NCBI GenBank assembly: GCA_902761575.1
Contig: CACWKU010000009.1
Span: 1-32,745 of the forward strand
Origin: an uncultured bacterium
GTDB taxonomy: Bacteria > Verrucomicrobiota > Kiritimatiellia > RFP12 > UBA3636
DNA length: 32,745 bases
Direction of reading: 5' to 3'
Each line of letters starts with the position of its first letter. The stretch's first letter is position 1. Below are positions 14,077-22,137 of this stretch, piece after piece. The notes under the pieces are model-generated. The model did not search any database. It was not told the DNA's origin and worked only from the letters and a program-made list of their open reading frames with translations. The position numbers and the translations under genes were made by a program.

Positions 14077-15665
14077 GAATCCTAAAGGTCCTGTATTGGG
14101 TTTCGCCCCTCATAGAACTTGACTGGCCGTTCCAGAAGGAATCCTGGGTTCGCGACCTGGTTCCGAGGATCAACGCCGCACTGGAGGCCAACTTCGAGAT
14201 CGGCGATTCCCTTGTCTGCGTCGGCGAGGAAATCCGGCATCTCATGGAGACCAAGTCGCTGGCGGTTCCCGGACGAATCCTTGCGTTTTCCCAGCGCGAA
14301 CTTCTGGACGACTATACGCTGGATGGGCTTGCCGAAAGGCGACGGTTTTTCGCAACCGGGGAGGCCTCGCGCTATTACGGCAATCTGGCCCGTCGCTTTC
14401 TGGAAAAAACCGGCGGCGATTATCGGCCCGATGTGATCTTCTCCTTCAACGAGTCCCCCTTCCTTCGCAAGCTGTACCCCGAAGCCATCCACCTTTCCGT
14501 TGAGCATTCGGTCTTTTCACGGAGACCCTATCCTCGCACGTACGCGTTCGACCCGTTCAGCGACGGCAACAGCCGCCGGTTCCTGTCCTCGACGATGTGC
14601 GCGGATATCAACGCCATCGACGCTTCTCCGGACGACCTCGCCGCCATTGGCAGGATGCGTGAAACGGTAATGGAAGCTCTAACCTCGAATTCGGCCATAA
14701 CTGAGTATTTCATGGAACTTCGCAGGTCTTTCGACCACGTCATTCTCATGCCCCTGGGATACGAGCGTAACTATGACACCCTTGTGACGCGGAGTTATTC
14801 AGGGCAGTTCGAGTTCGTTGAGCATGTCCTTGACAGCGTGGATGCAAAGACGTGCATCCTGCTCACCCAGCATCCGACCATCCACGCGATCCGCCCGGAG
14901 CGAGTTGAGGAACTGAAAGCCATTCATCCCAACCTGAGGCTGGAATCTTGGTTCGGCAGCGTCGAGAACTTTTCCCAGGCGGCCATGGCCTATTGCGACG
15001 GTTGCGTTGTCGCCGAATCCTCCCTGGCCTATCAAGCCGCGTTTCTTGGCAAGCATCTGATTTCACCAGATGGTTTCTGCGAGGGGATTGCGGACTCGAC
15101 CGACATTTCAAGAATTGCCGATACGCTTGAACGGCCAACTCGGAAACGAGACAACTTCTTTGCATGGGTGCTGAACCATTACGCAGTGGATACGGATTTC
15201 ATTCCCGAGTACTTGAAGGCCGCAATCTGCTCCTTCCCGCGCGCGGAATCCTGGACCGGGCCGGACTTTGGCAGTTGGCCTTCCGCCCATCCGGGCGTCT
15301 CCCTGTCCGCACTTGTTGACAAGTGGAACGCGGAATGTGTCAAGCCCTTTCTTCGTTTTTTCCCTACAGGCAGACTTGTCCCCCGCGATTTCGATCTGTC
15401 TTCATCTGCCCAGAGGACGATTGCAGAGCTTCGGAATCGGCTCGAATCGCAACAGGACGAACTGCGACGGCTTTTTGATGACAGGGACCGGATCATCGCG
15501 GACAGAGCCGAAATCCGGAGTCAGTTGGATGGAATCGTGTCATCTCGCGTCTATCAATTCGTTCTGGGCCTTCAATCCGTCATGAGCGCCTTGATCCCGC
15601 GGCCCTCTCGGTTGCGACATGCGCTTGCAAAGGTACGCGGTTCCTTGAGGAGAAAACAACAATGA
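14073..15665 (+). CDS. glycosyltransferase with CMP-sugar-type HP/SS motifs and C-terminal coiled coil
   Basis: This 530-residue cytoplasmic protein starts with the ATG that overlaps the previous stop (ATGA). The N-terminal half is alpha/beta. The stretch CILLTQHPTIHAI (His267-Pro268) followed by CVVAESSLAYQAAFLGKHLI (Ser316-Ser317) fits the 'HP' and 'SS' motifs of GT-B enzymes that use CMP-sialic acid or CMP-Kdo, including the KpsC/KpsS/WbbB-like Kdo transferases and bacterial sialyltransferases. Residues ~445-488 are a charged coiled coil (AELRNRLESQQDELRRLFDD), followed by a basic, amphipathic tail probably used for membrane contact. A CMP-sugar synthetase gene in the same operon agrees with a CMP-sugar donor. 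A chain-capping transferase with a coiled-coil spacer is a reasonable model but unproven. The closest family assignment is by motif memory only. Confidence 0.65.
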   Translation: MRILKVLYWVSPLIELDWPFQKESWVRDLVPRINAALEANFEIGDSLVCVGEEIRHLMETKSLAVPGRILAFSQRELLDDYTLDGLAERRRFFATGEASRYYGNLARRFLEKTGGDYRPDVIFSFNESPFLRKLYPEAIHLSVEHSVFSRRPYPRTYAFDPFSDGNSRRFLSSTMCADINAIDASPDDLAAIGRMRETVMEALTSNSAITEYFMELRRSFDHVILMPLGYERNYDTLVTRSYSGQFEFVEHVLDSVDAKTCILLTQHPTIHAIRPERVEELKAIHPNLRLESWFGSVENFSQAAMAYCDGCVVAESSLAYQAAFLGKHLISPDGFCEGIADSTDISRIADTLERPTRKRDNFFAWVLNHYAVDTDFIPEYLKAAICSFPRAESWTGPDFGSWPSAHPGVSLSALVDKWNAECVKPFLRFFPTGRLVPRDFDLSSSAQRTIAELRNRLESQQDELRRLFDDRDRIIADRAEIRSQLDGIVSSRVYQFVLGLQSVMSALIPRPSRLRHALAKVRGSLRRKQQ

Positions 15666-17467
15666 AACGCATAACGACGATGATCATCACCTATAATCAC
15701 GAGGCCTTTATTGCCAAGGCCATCGAAAGCGCCGTGCGCCAGAAAGGGAATTTCGACCACGAAATATTGATTTCCGACAACGGCTCCACGGATGGCACTC
15801 GTCAAATCGTCCGGGAATACGCCGCTCGATATCCCCTTCTGATCAGGGACGTCTCGAACGATGTCAACATCGGCATTTCGGGAAATATGCGGAAATGCTT
15901 TTCCCTGGCCACCGGCGACTATATCGCAATGCTGGAGGGCGACGATTATTGGACGGACGTCTCCAAGCTCGACAAGCAACGGAAGTTTCTCGAAAAACAC
16001 GAGGAATGTTCCATGGTATTCTCGCGCATTCGCGTGAACCGAGACGGAGAGTTTTCGTTGCTTCCGCGACATGACAGATTGCCGACTTTGATCGGCGTTC
16101 GCGATTTGCTGGATTCGGAGGAAATGAACCCGATCTGCAATTTTTCCTGTAGCATGTTCCACGCCCGGTATATCCGTAGTCTGCCCGATGTCGCCTACGA
16201 GGGGCGGCTAAGCGAGATTACGGTTGCTTTCTACATGGTTCAAATCGGTCCGATCGGGTACATCGACGAATGCCTTTCCGATTACCGCATCCATGCCAAC
16301 GGAGTGTTTGCCGGTGCCACGGCTCTCGAGCAGACACGGCAGGCCTTGCAGACCTTCTTGACGGTCAAGAAGGTTGCTTTCATTTCCTGCTGGCCGCAAT
16401 TGACGAAGACCATTGAGGGTCTGAAACGATCCCTATGCGATGTGATTTCTCCGCGTATCAGCATCGTTACGATCGCTTTGAACAACCTTGAAGGCCTAAA
16501 GAAGACTGCAAAGAGCGTGCTTGAACAAAACAGTTCCAACTTCGAGTGGATTGTTATCGATGGCGGCAGCACAGATGGATCCAAGGAATTTCTTTCTTCG
16601 CTGGAACGCCAGCCGGATTATTGGGTTTCGGAACCGGACAATGGCCTCTATGATGCCATGAACAAAGGAATACAGGCCGCAAAGGGAGGATACGTACTAG
16701 CGATGAACGCAGGCGACACCTTTCGTTCATCCGACACGCTGAAGACCGTTCTGGACCACGGACTGAACGCCGATGTCGTCTATGGCGACTGGGTCCTGGA
16801 ATTTCCCGACCACGAAGAATTCCGCAAGGCACCCGACGTACTGCCTCCGTTCTTCTTTTTCCAAGAAGGGGGCAACATTTGCCAGCAAGCGATGTTCGTC
16901 CGAACGTCCATCCTAAAGAAGTCTCCGTTCGACACGCATTATCGTGTCGTTGCCGACTGGGCAAAATGGAGGGAATTGATGCTGTCGGGCTGCTCTTTCG
17001 CTTACGTACCGGTAACAGTCTGCAATTTTGAGGCCGTGGCGGGGGTTAGCAGCTATGGGGCCACTTTCCTCAACGTCAATGACACATTGCTGCTGAGAGG
17101 GTCATTCCCGCAAGGCATCATCGAGGAATCTCTTCGACTGCAGGCGATGGGAACCGGACATCTCGCGGCATCGCAGTGGCCTCAGACAGGATCCAATCCA
17201 TTTCTGCTCATGGTTTTGAAACCGCTCAAACGTATTTCCTTTGCATTTCGACAGAGAGGGGTGGTAGGTGCAATACGGTATGTAGCCAGTTTGTTCCTGC
17301 CCTTTGGATGTGTTCGTTGGTGGTTAAAAAACCGGTATGGATATTCGATTGGACTCGATCGTTTCAACGCAAGCGGAACGGTCGGGCGCATCACCCGCGC
17401 CCTCTTATTCGTCTGTCCGTATGGTCTGATTTGCATCTGGGATCTGTTTACCAACAAACGGAGATAG
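15662..17467 (+). CDS. bifunctional glycosyltransferase with two GT2 domains
   Basis: This 601-residue protein has two GT-A domains in tandem. Domain 1 (residues 1 to ~250) shows TTMIITYNHEAF, DNGSTDGT (39-46) and EGDDYW (92-97). Domain 2 (~263-500) shows RISIVTIALNNLEG, DGGSTDGS (300-307), EPDNGLYDAMNKGI (324-337) and MNAGDTF (348-354), a pattern like the WcaE-type GT2 enzymes. A hydrophobic/basic C-terminal tail (~515-601) may anchor it to the inner membrane. Two transferase domains in one chain would fit a polymerase that adds two alternating residues of a repeat unit, as in ABC-dependent pathways where chains are completed before export. The start overlaps the previous stop (ATGA at 15662-15665). 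Confidence 0.9.
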   Translation: MKRITTMIITYNHEAFIAKAIESAVRQKGNFDHEILISDNGSTDGTRQIVREYAARYPLLIRDVSNDVNIGISGNMRKCFSLATGDYIAMLEGDDYWTDVSKLDKQRKFLEKHEECSMVFSRIRVNRDGEFSLLPRHDRLPTLIGVRDLLDSEEMNPICNFSCSMFHARYIRSLPDVAYEGRLSEITVAFYMVQIGPIGYIDECLSDYRIHANGVFAGATALEQTRQALQTFLTVKKVAFISCWPQLTKTIEGLKRSLCDVISPRISIVTIALNNLEGLKKTAKSVLEQNSSNFEWIVIDGGSTDGSKEFLSSLERQPDYWVSEPDNGLYDAMNKGIQAAKGGYVLAMNAGDTFRSSDTLKTVLDHGLNADVVYGDWVLEFPDHEEFRKAPDVLPPFFFFQEGGNICQQAMFVRTSILKKSPFDTHYRVVADWAKWRELMLSGCSFAYVPVTVCNFEAVAGVSSYGATFLNVNDTLLLRGSFPQGIIEESLRLQAMGTGHLAASQWPQTGSNPFLLMVLKPLKRISFAFRQRGVVGAIRYVASLFLPFGCVRWWLKNRYGYSIGLDRFNASGTVGRITRALLFVCPYGLICIWDLFTNKRR

Positions 17468-17615
17468 ATGAGAACGATGGAACGGGCGGTCTGTCCAACC
17501 ATGCCTACGGCGGCAAAACGCACGACGGAAACGACCCCTTTCCTGTTTCCGTTTCTTCGGACATGACTGCTGCAAGACTCCCAAGAATAGGGGGTCCCGG
17601 GGAAACAACCCGAAT

Positions 17616-18668
17616 CTGACCCTGGCACAGTTGCTTCTTTCCGTCGGCATCGTGCTGTACCATTCCTATGCCCTTTCGTCCGATTCCGCCATCCCGGGTC
17701 CATGGTACAGGGCTTTCTTCGGCTCTCGGGGGAAAAACCTAGGCACATGGTGCATAAATGGCTTTCTCGTTCTTTCCGGATTTATGCTGAATCGTTCTGC
17801 CGATTCCGGATCAAACGGCGGACTCCGGGCCGCATGCGCTTTCGCCATGAAGCGGTTAATACGAATCTATCCAGGCATCCTCTTTGTGACGCTGGTCGCT
17901 GTATTTGTTGTCGGTCCGGCGTTTACGACCCAGAATGTTCGCGACTATTTCGGCGATTCGGGAACTTGGGCATACCTTTTTACCGGCCTGAATGTTTTCG
18001 CCCGTCCGCCGGTGGCACTGCCGGGTGTTTTTGATGCAAATGCGTTTCGGCAGATTGTGAACGGGAACCTGTGGATGATCCCGTGGTTGATGTGGTGCTA
18101 CATTCTCTTTGCGGCGGCGATACTGCTCCGCCTCCACCGCCAGCGGATTGTCGTGGCCCTGATGTGGGTTCTGGCCCTGTATGGTTGTTCCATTGAACAG
18201 GTCATTGATCCGGCGGTGACGTTCTGCGGACTCTGGGCGCATGATGGGTTGAGGTTGATGGGAAGTTTCGTCACCGGCTGGGCTCTGTATCTGTTTCGCG
18301 ATCGAATCCGGTTCGACGGACGATTCGCACTGGCGATGCTTGTTATGACGCCATTCTGGCTCGATTCAGACGCTCACACCGCCACCAGCTGTCTGCTTTC
18401 CGGCTATGTTCTCTGCACGTTCTGCTTCCATGTCCGTTCGATTCCCCTCACAGAAAGGATTCCCAGAATCCATTGGGAGATATTCCTCCTGTCCTTCATG
18501 GTGCAGCAGGGCGTCACCGCAGTCAACGGAGGGGGCATGCCTCAGATGCCCAACTTCATTTACTCTCTGGCCATCACCATTCCGTTTGCGCTGATTCTAC
18601 ATTCACTTTTGGATCGGACGAGTCAGGCGATTCGATCTCAGCTGTTGCCTCTGCTAGAACGGCCCTAA
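17616..18668 (+). CDS. membrane acyltransferase (acyltransferase-3 family), N-terminus probably frameshifted
   Basis: The reading frame from ~17601 encodes a typical acyltransferase-3 protein: NNPNLTLAQLLLSVGIVLYH carries the catalytic-His segment, CINGFLVLSGFML follows, and about ten hydrophobic spans run to the stop at 18668 (roughly 350 residues). No ATG exists in this frame upstream of the first span; it is open back to a stop at 17469-17471 but reads there as Arg/Cys-rich noncoding-like sequence. The nominal start given here is CTG 17616; TTG 17631 is also possible. ATG 17563 in another frame (MTAARLPRIGG) would join smoothly if one base were added in the G run at 17590-17594. The gene is therefore either non-ATG started, frameshifted or mis-assembled. 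It is the last gene of the operon and would add an acyl group to the glycan. Confidence 0.7.
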   Translation: MTLAQLLLSVGIVLYHSYALSSDSAIPGPWYRAFFGSRGKNLGTWCINGFLVLSGFMLNRSADSGSNGGLRAACAFAMKRLIRIYPGILFVTLVAVFVVGPAFTTQNVRDYFGDSGTWAYLFTGLNVFARPPVALPGVFDANAFRQIVNGNLWMIPWLMWCYILFAAAILLRLHRQRIVVALMWVLALYGCSIEQVIDPAVTFCGLWAHDGLRLMGSFVTGWALYLFRDRIRFDGRFALAMLVMTPFWLDSDAHTATSCLLSGYVLCTFCFHVRSIPLTERIPRIHWEIFLLSFMVQQGVTAVNGGGMPQMPNFIYSLAITIPFALILHSLLDRTSQAIRSQLLPLLERP

Positions 18669-18862
18669 GAAATAACGTTCTAGAGTTGTTTCCCGTAATG
18701 TGTGGCCGCCGGGACGCCAGCCGCTTCCAAAAGAAAAGGTTGAGACTGCGCTCTGCGCGGCCACCGAGAAGCTGAAACCTCTCTCGCATTATGATTCAGC
18801 AAACCCGAAAGGAGCCAAGAGCGCCCGCTCCGTCATATAGTCGGACCATCAGAATGAATCCG
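18669..18862. other. non-coding gap between convergent genes
   Basis: These 194 bases separate the end of the polysaccharide operon from the RgpF-type gene on the other strand. No gene, strong hairpin with U-tract, or promoter of the local type was seen. Base composition is still the lower-GC type, so the right boundary of the atypical segment probably lies close to here. Confidence 0.5.
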
Positions 18863-20170
18863 CTAGGCTGTTGAACCGGAACCGAATGACGGGGACCGTT
18901 GATGGAGGTCCCGTTCGATGATTTCAGCGAGGGGCGGGTTGATGTGGCGGATAAGAGAAAGAATCCGTTCGGCCGCATGGATTGATTGACCATGCATCGC
19001 CTTGACCTTGACCAGGGGCACATTGTGGCGTCGAATCAGGTCGAGGGGGCGTGTCGTGGGATTGAATCCGTGCAGATTCGGAAAAAGGGGCCGTACGAAG
19101 GCGTCCGGAACGAACCCCCGGCCGCGCAAGAACGCCGTGAGCTGGAGTTCGTAGAGGTCGATCGCTTCGCGCCGGGTGGCGCGTTCGGGCCGTTCGGCGA
19201 AAAAGGCCTCCAGGGCCCCCGCGTCGAGGATGGGGCGACGAAACGCGAGAAAGAAGGACTGGAGGTGCGGCACCTCGGTGCGTTGCGTGCTGAACGTGAC
19301 GCCCCAGAAGTCCGCGCGACGACGCTCCATTGCATGGAACATTTCCGAAAACGGGCGCACCGGCGCGTAGCACGACCCGTTGGCGAAGACGAGCTCGCCG
19401 CAGACGGACGGCTCGAGCCATCCGCGCTCGCGCGCAAGGCGCATCCCGATACGCCAGGATCCGAAGTCGTAGCCCCCGTGGTGTCGGAATACGGCCGCCG
19501 ATGCAAGGCCCTCGAGCCTCTCCTCCTCGCCGGAAAGAATCGGCGAATTGAACACGGCGACGACGTTGTCGCACGCTTCGCGCAAGCCGCGAAGGTAGAA
19601 CAGGTCCCTCTCCTCGATCCGGCCATCTCGAGAGAATGTCGCGAACACCGCGGTCCGGGCGCGGGCGCATGGCGCCGCCCCGAAGTCGATCTCCAGGGCG
19701 CGGCTTCCGCCGGGAAACACGGGATCGGGGGGCCTGTCGTCCTCCGCGGACGTCGGACAATCGATGAAGCGCCCATACTGTTCGTAGTGGACGAGAGGGT
19801 TCAGGCCGCTCGCGCGCACCTCCGGATTGAGATCCAAATAGACGGCCCCGGAGAAAGCGGGGGACGGCCGCCATCCGCCGGCGGCGCCGCGCAGGAGGTA
19901 GTGCAGTTCCGGGGACATCCCCGAATCGGCGATCTCCGGATGGTTCGCCGCGTACCATTCGCGGTCGAAGAGGGGCGAGAGCCGGATCGTCCGAAGATCG
20001 ACCGGAAGCCTCAGAAGCAGGATGAGCGCCTTGCGATCCCGGAATCCATCCCGCAGAAGCCGGAGGAAAAGGACCGGATGCCGGACGGCGAATGCGGCGA
20101 GACCGGCGGCCGACCGCACGACGGCGCCGGGCGTGAAGAAGGAGAACAGATGGTCGGCGCGGGAGCCCAT
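18863..20170 (-). CDS. RgpF-type (rhamnan synthesis F-like) glycosyltransferase with N-terminal repeat
   Basis: This 435-residue protein starts at ATG 20170. Residues ~67-134 hold two copies of the short repeat found N-terminal to many surface-glycan transferases (LFDREWYAANHPEIADSGMS ... LHYLLRG; YLDLNPEVRASGLNPLVHYE). From ~165 to ~420 is an RgpF-like domain: TAVFATFSRDGRIEERDLFY, then RHHGGYDFGSWRIGM and ELVFANGSCYAPVRPFSEMF, close to the conserved core of that family. RgpF proteins take part in making rhamnose-rich cell-wall polysaccharides. It is the third gene of a minus-strand operon after the rhamnulokinase-family and TagD-like genes, with a 23-base gap and no nearby Shine-Dalgarno. 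Confidence 0.82.
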   Translation of the reverse strand: MGSRADHLFSFFTPGAVVRSAAGLAAFAVRHPVLFLRLLRDGFRDRKALILLLRLPVDLRTIRLSPLFDREWYAANHPEIADSGMSPELHYLLRGAAGGWRPSPAFSGAVYLDLNPEVRASGLNPLVHYEQYGRFIDCPTSAEDDRPPDPVFPGGSRALEIDFGAAPCARARTAVFATFSRDGRIEERDLFYLRGLREACDNVVAVFNSPILSGEEERLEGLASAAVFRHHGGYDFGSWRIGMRLARERGWLEPSVCGELVFANGSCYAPVRPFSEMFHAMERRRADFWGVTFSTQRTEVPHLQSFFLAFRRPILDAGALEAFFAERPERATRREAIDLYELQLTAFLRGRGFVPDAFVRPLFPNLHGFNPTTRPLDLIRRHNVPLVKVKAMHGQSIHAAERILSLIRHINPPLAEIIERDLHQRSPSFGSGSTA

Positions 20171-20193
20171 GGGACGGAGGTGGGTTGCTCCCG

Positions 20194-20592
20194 CTACGCC
20201 CCGGCCTTCTTCATGAGCTGGGTGGTGGAGACGCCCGGCGTGCGGGGCAGGTAGACGACCTCGACGCCGCAGGACTCCCTGAGCCAGTCGAAACGGCCCT
20301 CGTAGTCCGCGCCGATGATGAAGAGGTCGGCCTTGTGCTCGCGCACGTAGTCCGCCTTCTTCTCCTCGCACTCCTCCTTGAAGACCTCGTCGACGCACCG
20401 CAGCTCCGCGACGATCGCCGCGCGCTGCTCGTAGGGGAAGGCGAGGCCGTGGCTCTTGTTCTTGCTGGCGATGAACTCGTCGCTCGAGACGCCGACGACG
20501 AGTCGGTCGCAGAGCGCGCGGGCCCGCTGCAGGATGCGCAGGTGCCCGTAGTGGAACATGTCGAACGTGCCGAATGTGATTCCCGTTTTCAT
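20194..20592 (-). CDS. TagD-like cytidylyltransferase (glycerol-3-phosphate type), paralogue 1
   Basis: This 132-residue nucleotidyltransferase has GTFDMFHYGHLRIL (the HxGH motif at 14-17) and RTPGVSTT near the end, the ribonucleotide-binding signature of TagD/glycerol-3-phosphate cytidylyltransferases and related adenylyltransferases. Length matches TagD (~130). It is about 57% identical by eye to the paralogue at 22138-22533. It differs where TagD contacts substrate: GADYEGRFDW here against GDDWAGKFDW there, and KSHGLAFPYEQR against RNPWYSFEER. A different polyol- or sugar-phosphate substrate is plausible. The start overlaps the stop of the kinase gene (ATGA, 20589-20592), indicating tight coupling. 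Confidence 0.88.
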   Translation of the reverse strand: MKTGITFGTFDMFHYGHLRILQRARALCDRLVVGVSSDEFIASKNKSHGLAFPYEQRAAIVAELRCVDEVFKEECEEKKADYVREHKADLFIIGADYEGRFDWLRESCGVEVVYLPRTPGVSTTQLMKKAGA

Positions 20593-22061
20593 GCGCGATC
20601 CTTCATGGCGGCGAACCGGGCGAGCGCCTCGTCCCAGGCGGCCGCGGCGTCGCGGTTCGGCGGATAGACGACGGGCGGGTCCGAGATGCGCATGAGTTCG
20701 CGGGCCTCGGCGTGGTCCTTGAGGTCGCCGAGGGCGATCATCTGCACGAGGACGTTGCCCGCGCAGGCGCCCTCGGTCGGGCCACAGAGCACCGGCACGC
20801 CGAGCGCGTCGGCGGTCATCCGGCAGTGCAGCGCGTTGCGCGTGGCGCCGCCGATCATGTTCAGGCCGTCGCGCTTCTCGCCCGTGATGCGCTCGAGCTG
20901 GCCCCAGAGCTCCTTGTAGCGCAGGACCATGCTCTCAAGCGCGCATCGCGCGAAGGCGCCCTTGCTCTCCGGGACGGGCTGGCCGGTGCGCTTGCACCAC
21001 GCGGCGATCTTCTCGTCCATGTGCCCCGCGCGCTGGAAGTCCGGCGCGTCCGGGTCGATGAACGAGACGAACGGCTTCGCCTTCGAGGCCATCTCGGTCA
21101 TACGGTCGTAGGGAACCTCCTCGCCCTGCGCCTTCCAGGCCTTGTGCAGCTCCTGGTAGACCCACATGCCGGTGAGGTTCTTCATGAACCGGATGCCGCC
21201 GGTGATGCCGATCTCGTTGGTCCAGCTGCATTCGTAGGCCTCGTCCGAGAAGATCGGTTCGGGGATCTCCGCGCCGACGAGGCCCCAGGTGCCCGTCGAG
21301 AGGCAGCCCCACTTGCCCTCCTTCGGGACGGGGATCGCGGCGACCGCGGAGGCGGTGTCGTGCGTGCCGACGGCGACGACCTGAGTCGAGTAGCCCTCGA
21401 GGTTGCAGACGGGGCCGAGGATCGTTCCGGGGCGGACGAGCTCGCCGAAGAGGCGGCGCGGAAGGCCCGCCGCGTCGATCAGGTCCCACGCCCAGCCGCG
21501 CGCGCGAACGTCGAGGCACTGGCTCGTGGAGGCCATCGTGATCTCGTTGGAAAGGACGCCCGAGAGCCAGTAGTCCATGAGGTCCGGCACCATCAGGAAA
21601 CGGGCGGCGCGGTCGAGCTGCGAGGCGGGCGACCTGGACTCCGCCACGAGCTGGAAGAGCGTGTTGATCGGCATGAACTGCGTGCCGGTCGCGTCGTAGA
21701 TGCGGCGGCGACCGAGCTTCGCGCACATGTCTTCCATCACGCCGTCGAGGCGCGGGTCACGGTAGGAGTGCGGCAGTCCGGTCAGACGCCCGGCGGCGTC
21801 CACGAGCGCGAAGTCCACTCCCCAGGTGTCGACGCCGACGGAGACGGGGTCGCTGCCGAGAGACTTGGCCCGGCGAACGCCCTCGAGGATGTTGCGGTAG
21901 AGGGCGACCATGTCCCAGTGCAGGCCGCCGGGCAGCGGCGTCTGGGCGTTCTCGAAGCGGTTCGTCTCCTCGAAGCGGAGGCGGGATCCGTCGAAGCGGC
22001 CCGCGATCACGCGGCCGCTGCCGGCGCCCAAGTCGGACGCAACGTAGATTTTTTCGCTCAT
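20589..22061 (-). CDS. rhaB: rhamnulokinase-family FGGY carbohydrate kinase
   Basis: This 490-residue FGGY kinase resembles RhaB throughout: DLGAGSGRVIAGRFDG (10-25) is the first phosphate loop, GVDTWGVDFALVDAAGRLTG the substrate-binding core, then PHSYRDPRLDGVMEDM, VAVGTHDTASAV and LSTGTWGLVG (ATP site), and NMIGGATRNALHCRM near the end. Classical RhaB phosphorylates L-rhamnulose for catabolism. Here no rhaA or rhaD is present. Instead the gene is coupled to a cytidylyltransferase gene and an RgpF-type gene, so an anabolic role (making a phosphate to be CDP-activated) should be considered. The start is fixed by a TAGAAT box eight bases upstream; the mRNA should be leaderless. Confidence 0.9.
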   Translation of the reverse strand: MSEKIYVASDLGAGSGRVIAGRFDGSRLRFEETNRFENAQTPLPGGLHWDMVALYRNILEGVRRAKSLGSDPVSVGVDTWGVDFALVDAAGRLTGLPHSYRDPRLDGVMEDMCAKLGRRRIYDATGTQFMPINTLFQLVAESRSPASQLDRAARFLMVPDLMDYWLSGVLSNEITMASTSQCLDVRARGWAWDLIDAAGLPRRLFGELVRPGTILGPVCNLEGYSTQVVAVGTHDTASAVAAIPVPKEGKWGCLSTGTWGLVGAEIPEPIFSDEAYECSWTNEIGITGGIRFMKNLTGMWVYQELHKAWKAQGEEVPYDRMTEMASKAKPFVSFIDPDAPDFQRAGHMDEKIAAWCKRTGQPVPESKGAFARCALESMVLRYKELWGQLERITGEKRDGLNMIGGATRNALHCRMTADALGVPVLCGPTEGACAGNVLVQMIALGDLKDHAEARELMRISDPPVVYPPNRDAAAAWDEALARFAAMKDRA

Positions 22062-22069
22062 GGGTGGCG

Positions 22070-22099
22070 ATTCTAGCAGAAAATGGCGCGCTGATGCAA
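22070..22099 (-). promoter_or_regulatory. promoter of the kinase-cytidylyltransferase-RgpF operon
   Basis: The -35 box TTGCAT (22099..22094), 18 bp and the -10 box TAGAAT (22075..22070) are seen on the minus strand. The ATG at 22061 follows after 8 bases. Its -35 box lies two bases from that of the divergent promoter. Confidence 0.85.
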
Positions 22100-22101
22100 C
22101 C

Positions 22102-22130
22102 TTGCGGCGGCAGTCGCCGTCTGATAGAAT
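22102..22130 (+). promoter_or_regulatory. promoter of the second TagD-like gene
   Basis: The -35 box TTGCGG (22102-22107), 17 bp and the -10 box TAGAAT (22125-22130) are seen. The ATG at 22138 follows after 7 bases. It is head to head with the kinase promoter, so one protein bound here could control both. Confidence 0.85.
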
Positions 22131-22137
22131 CCGCGCC

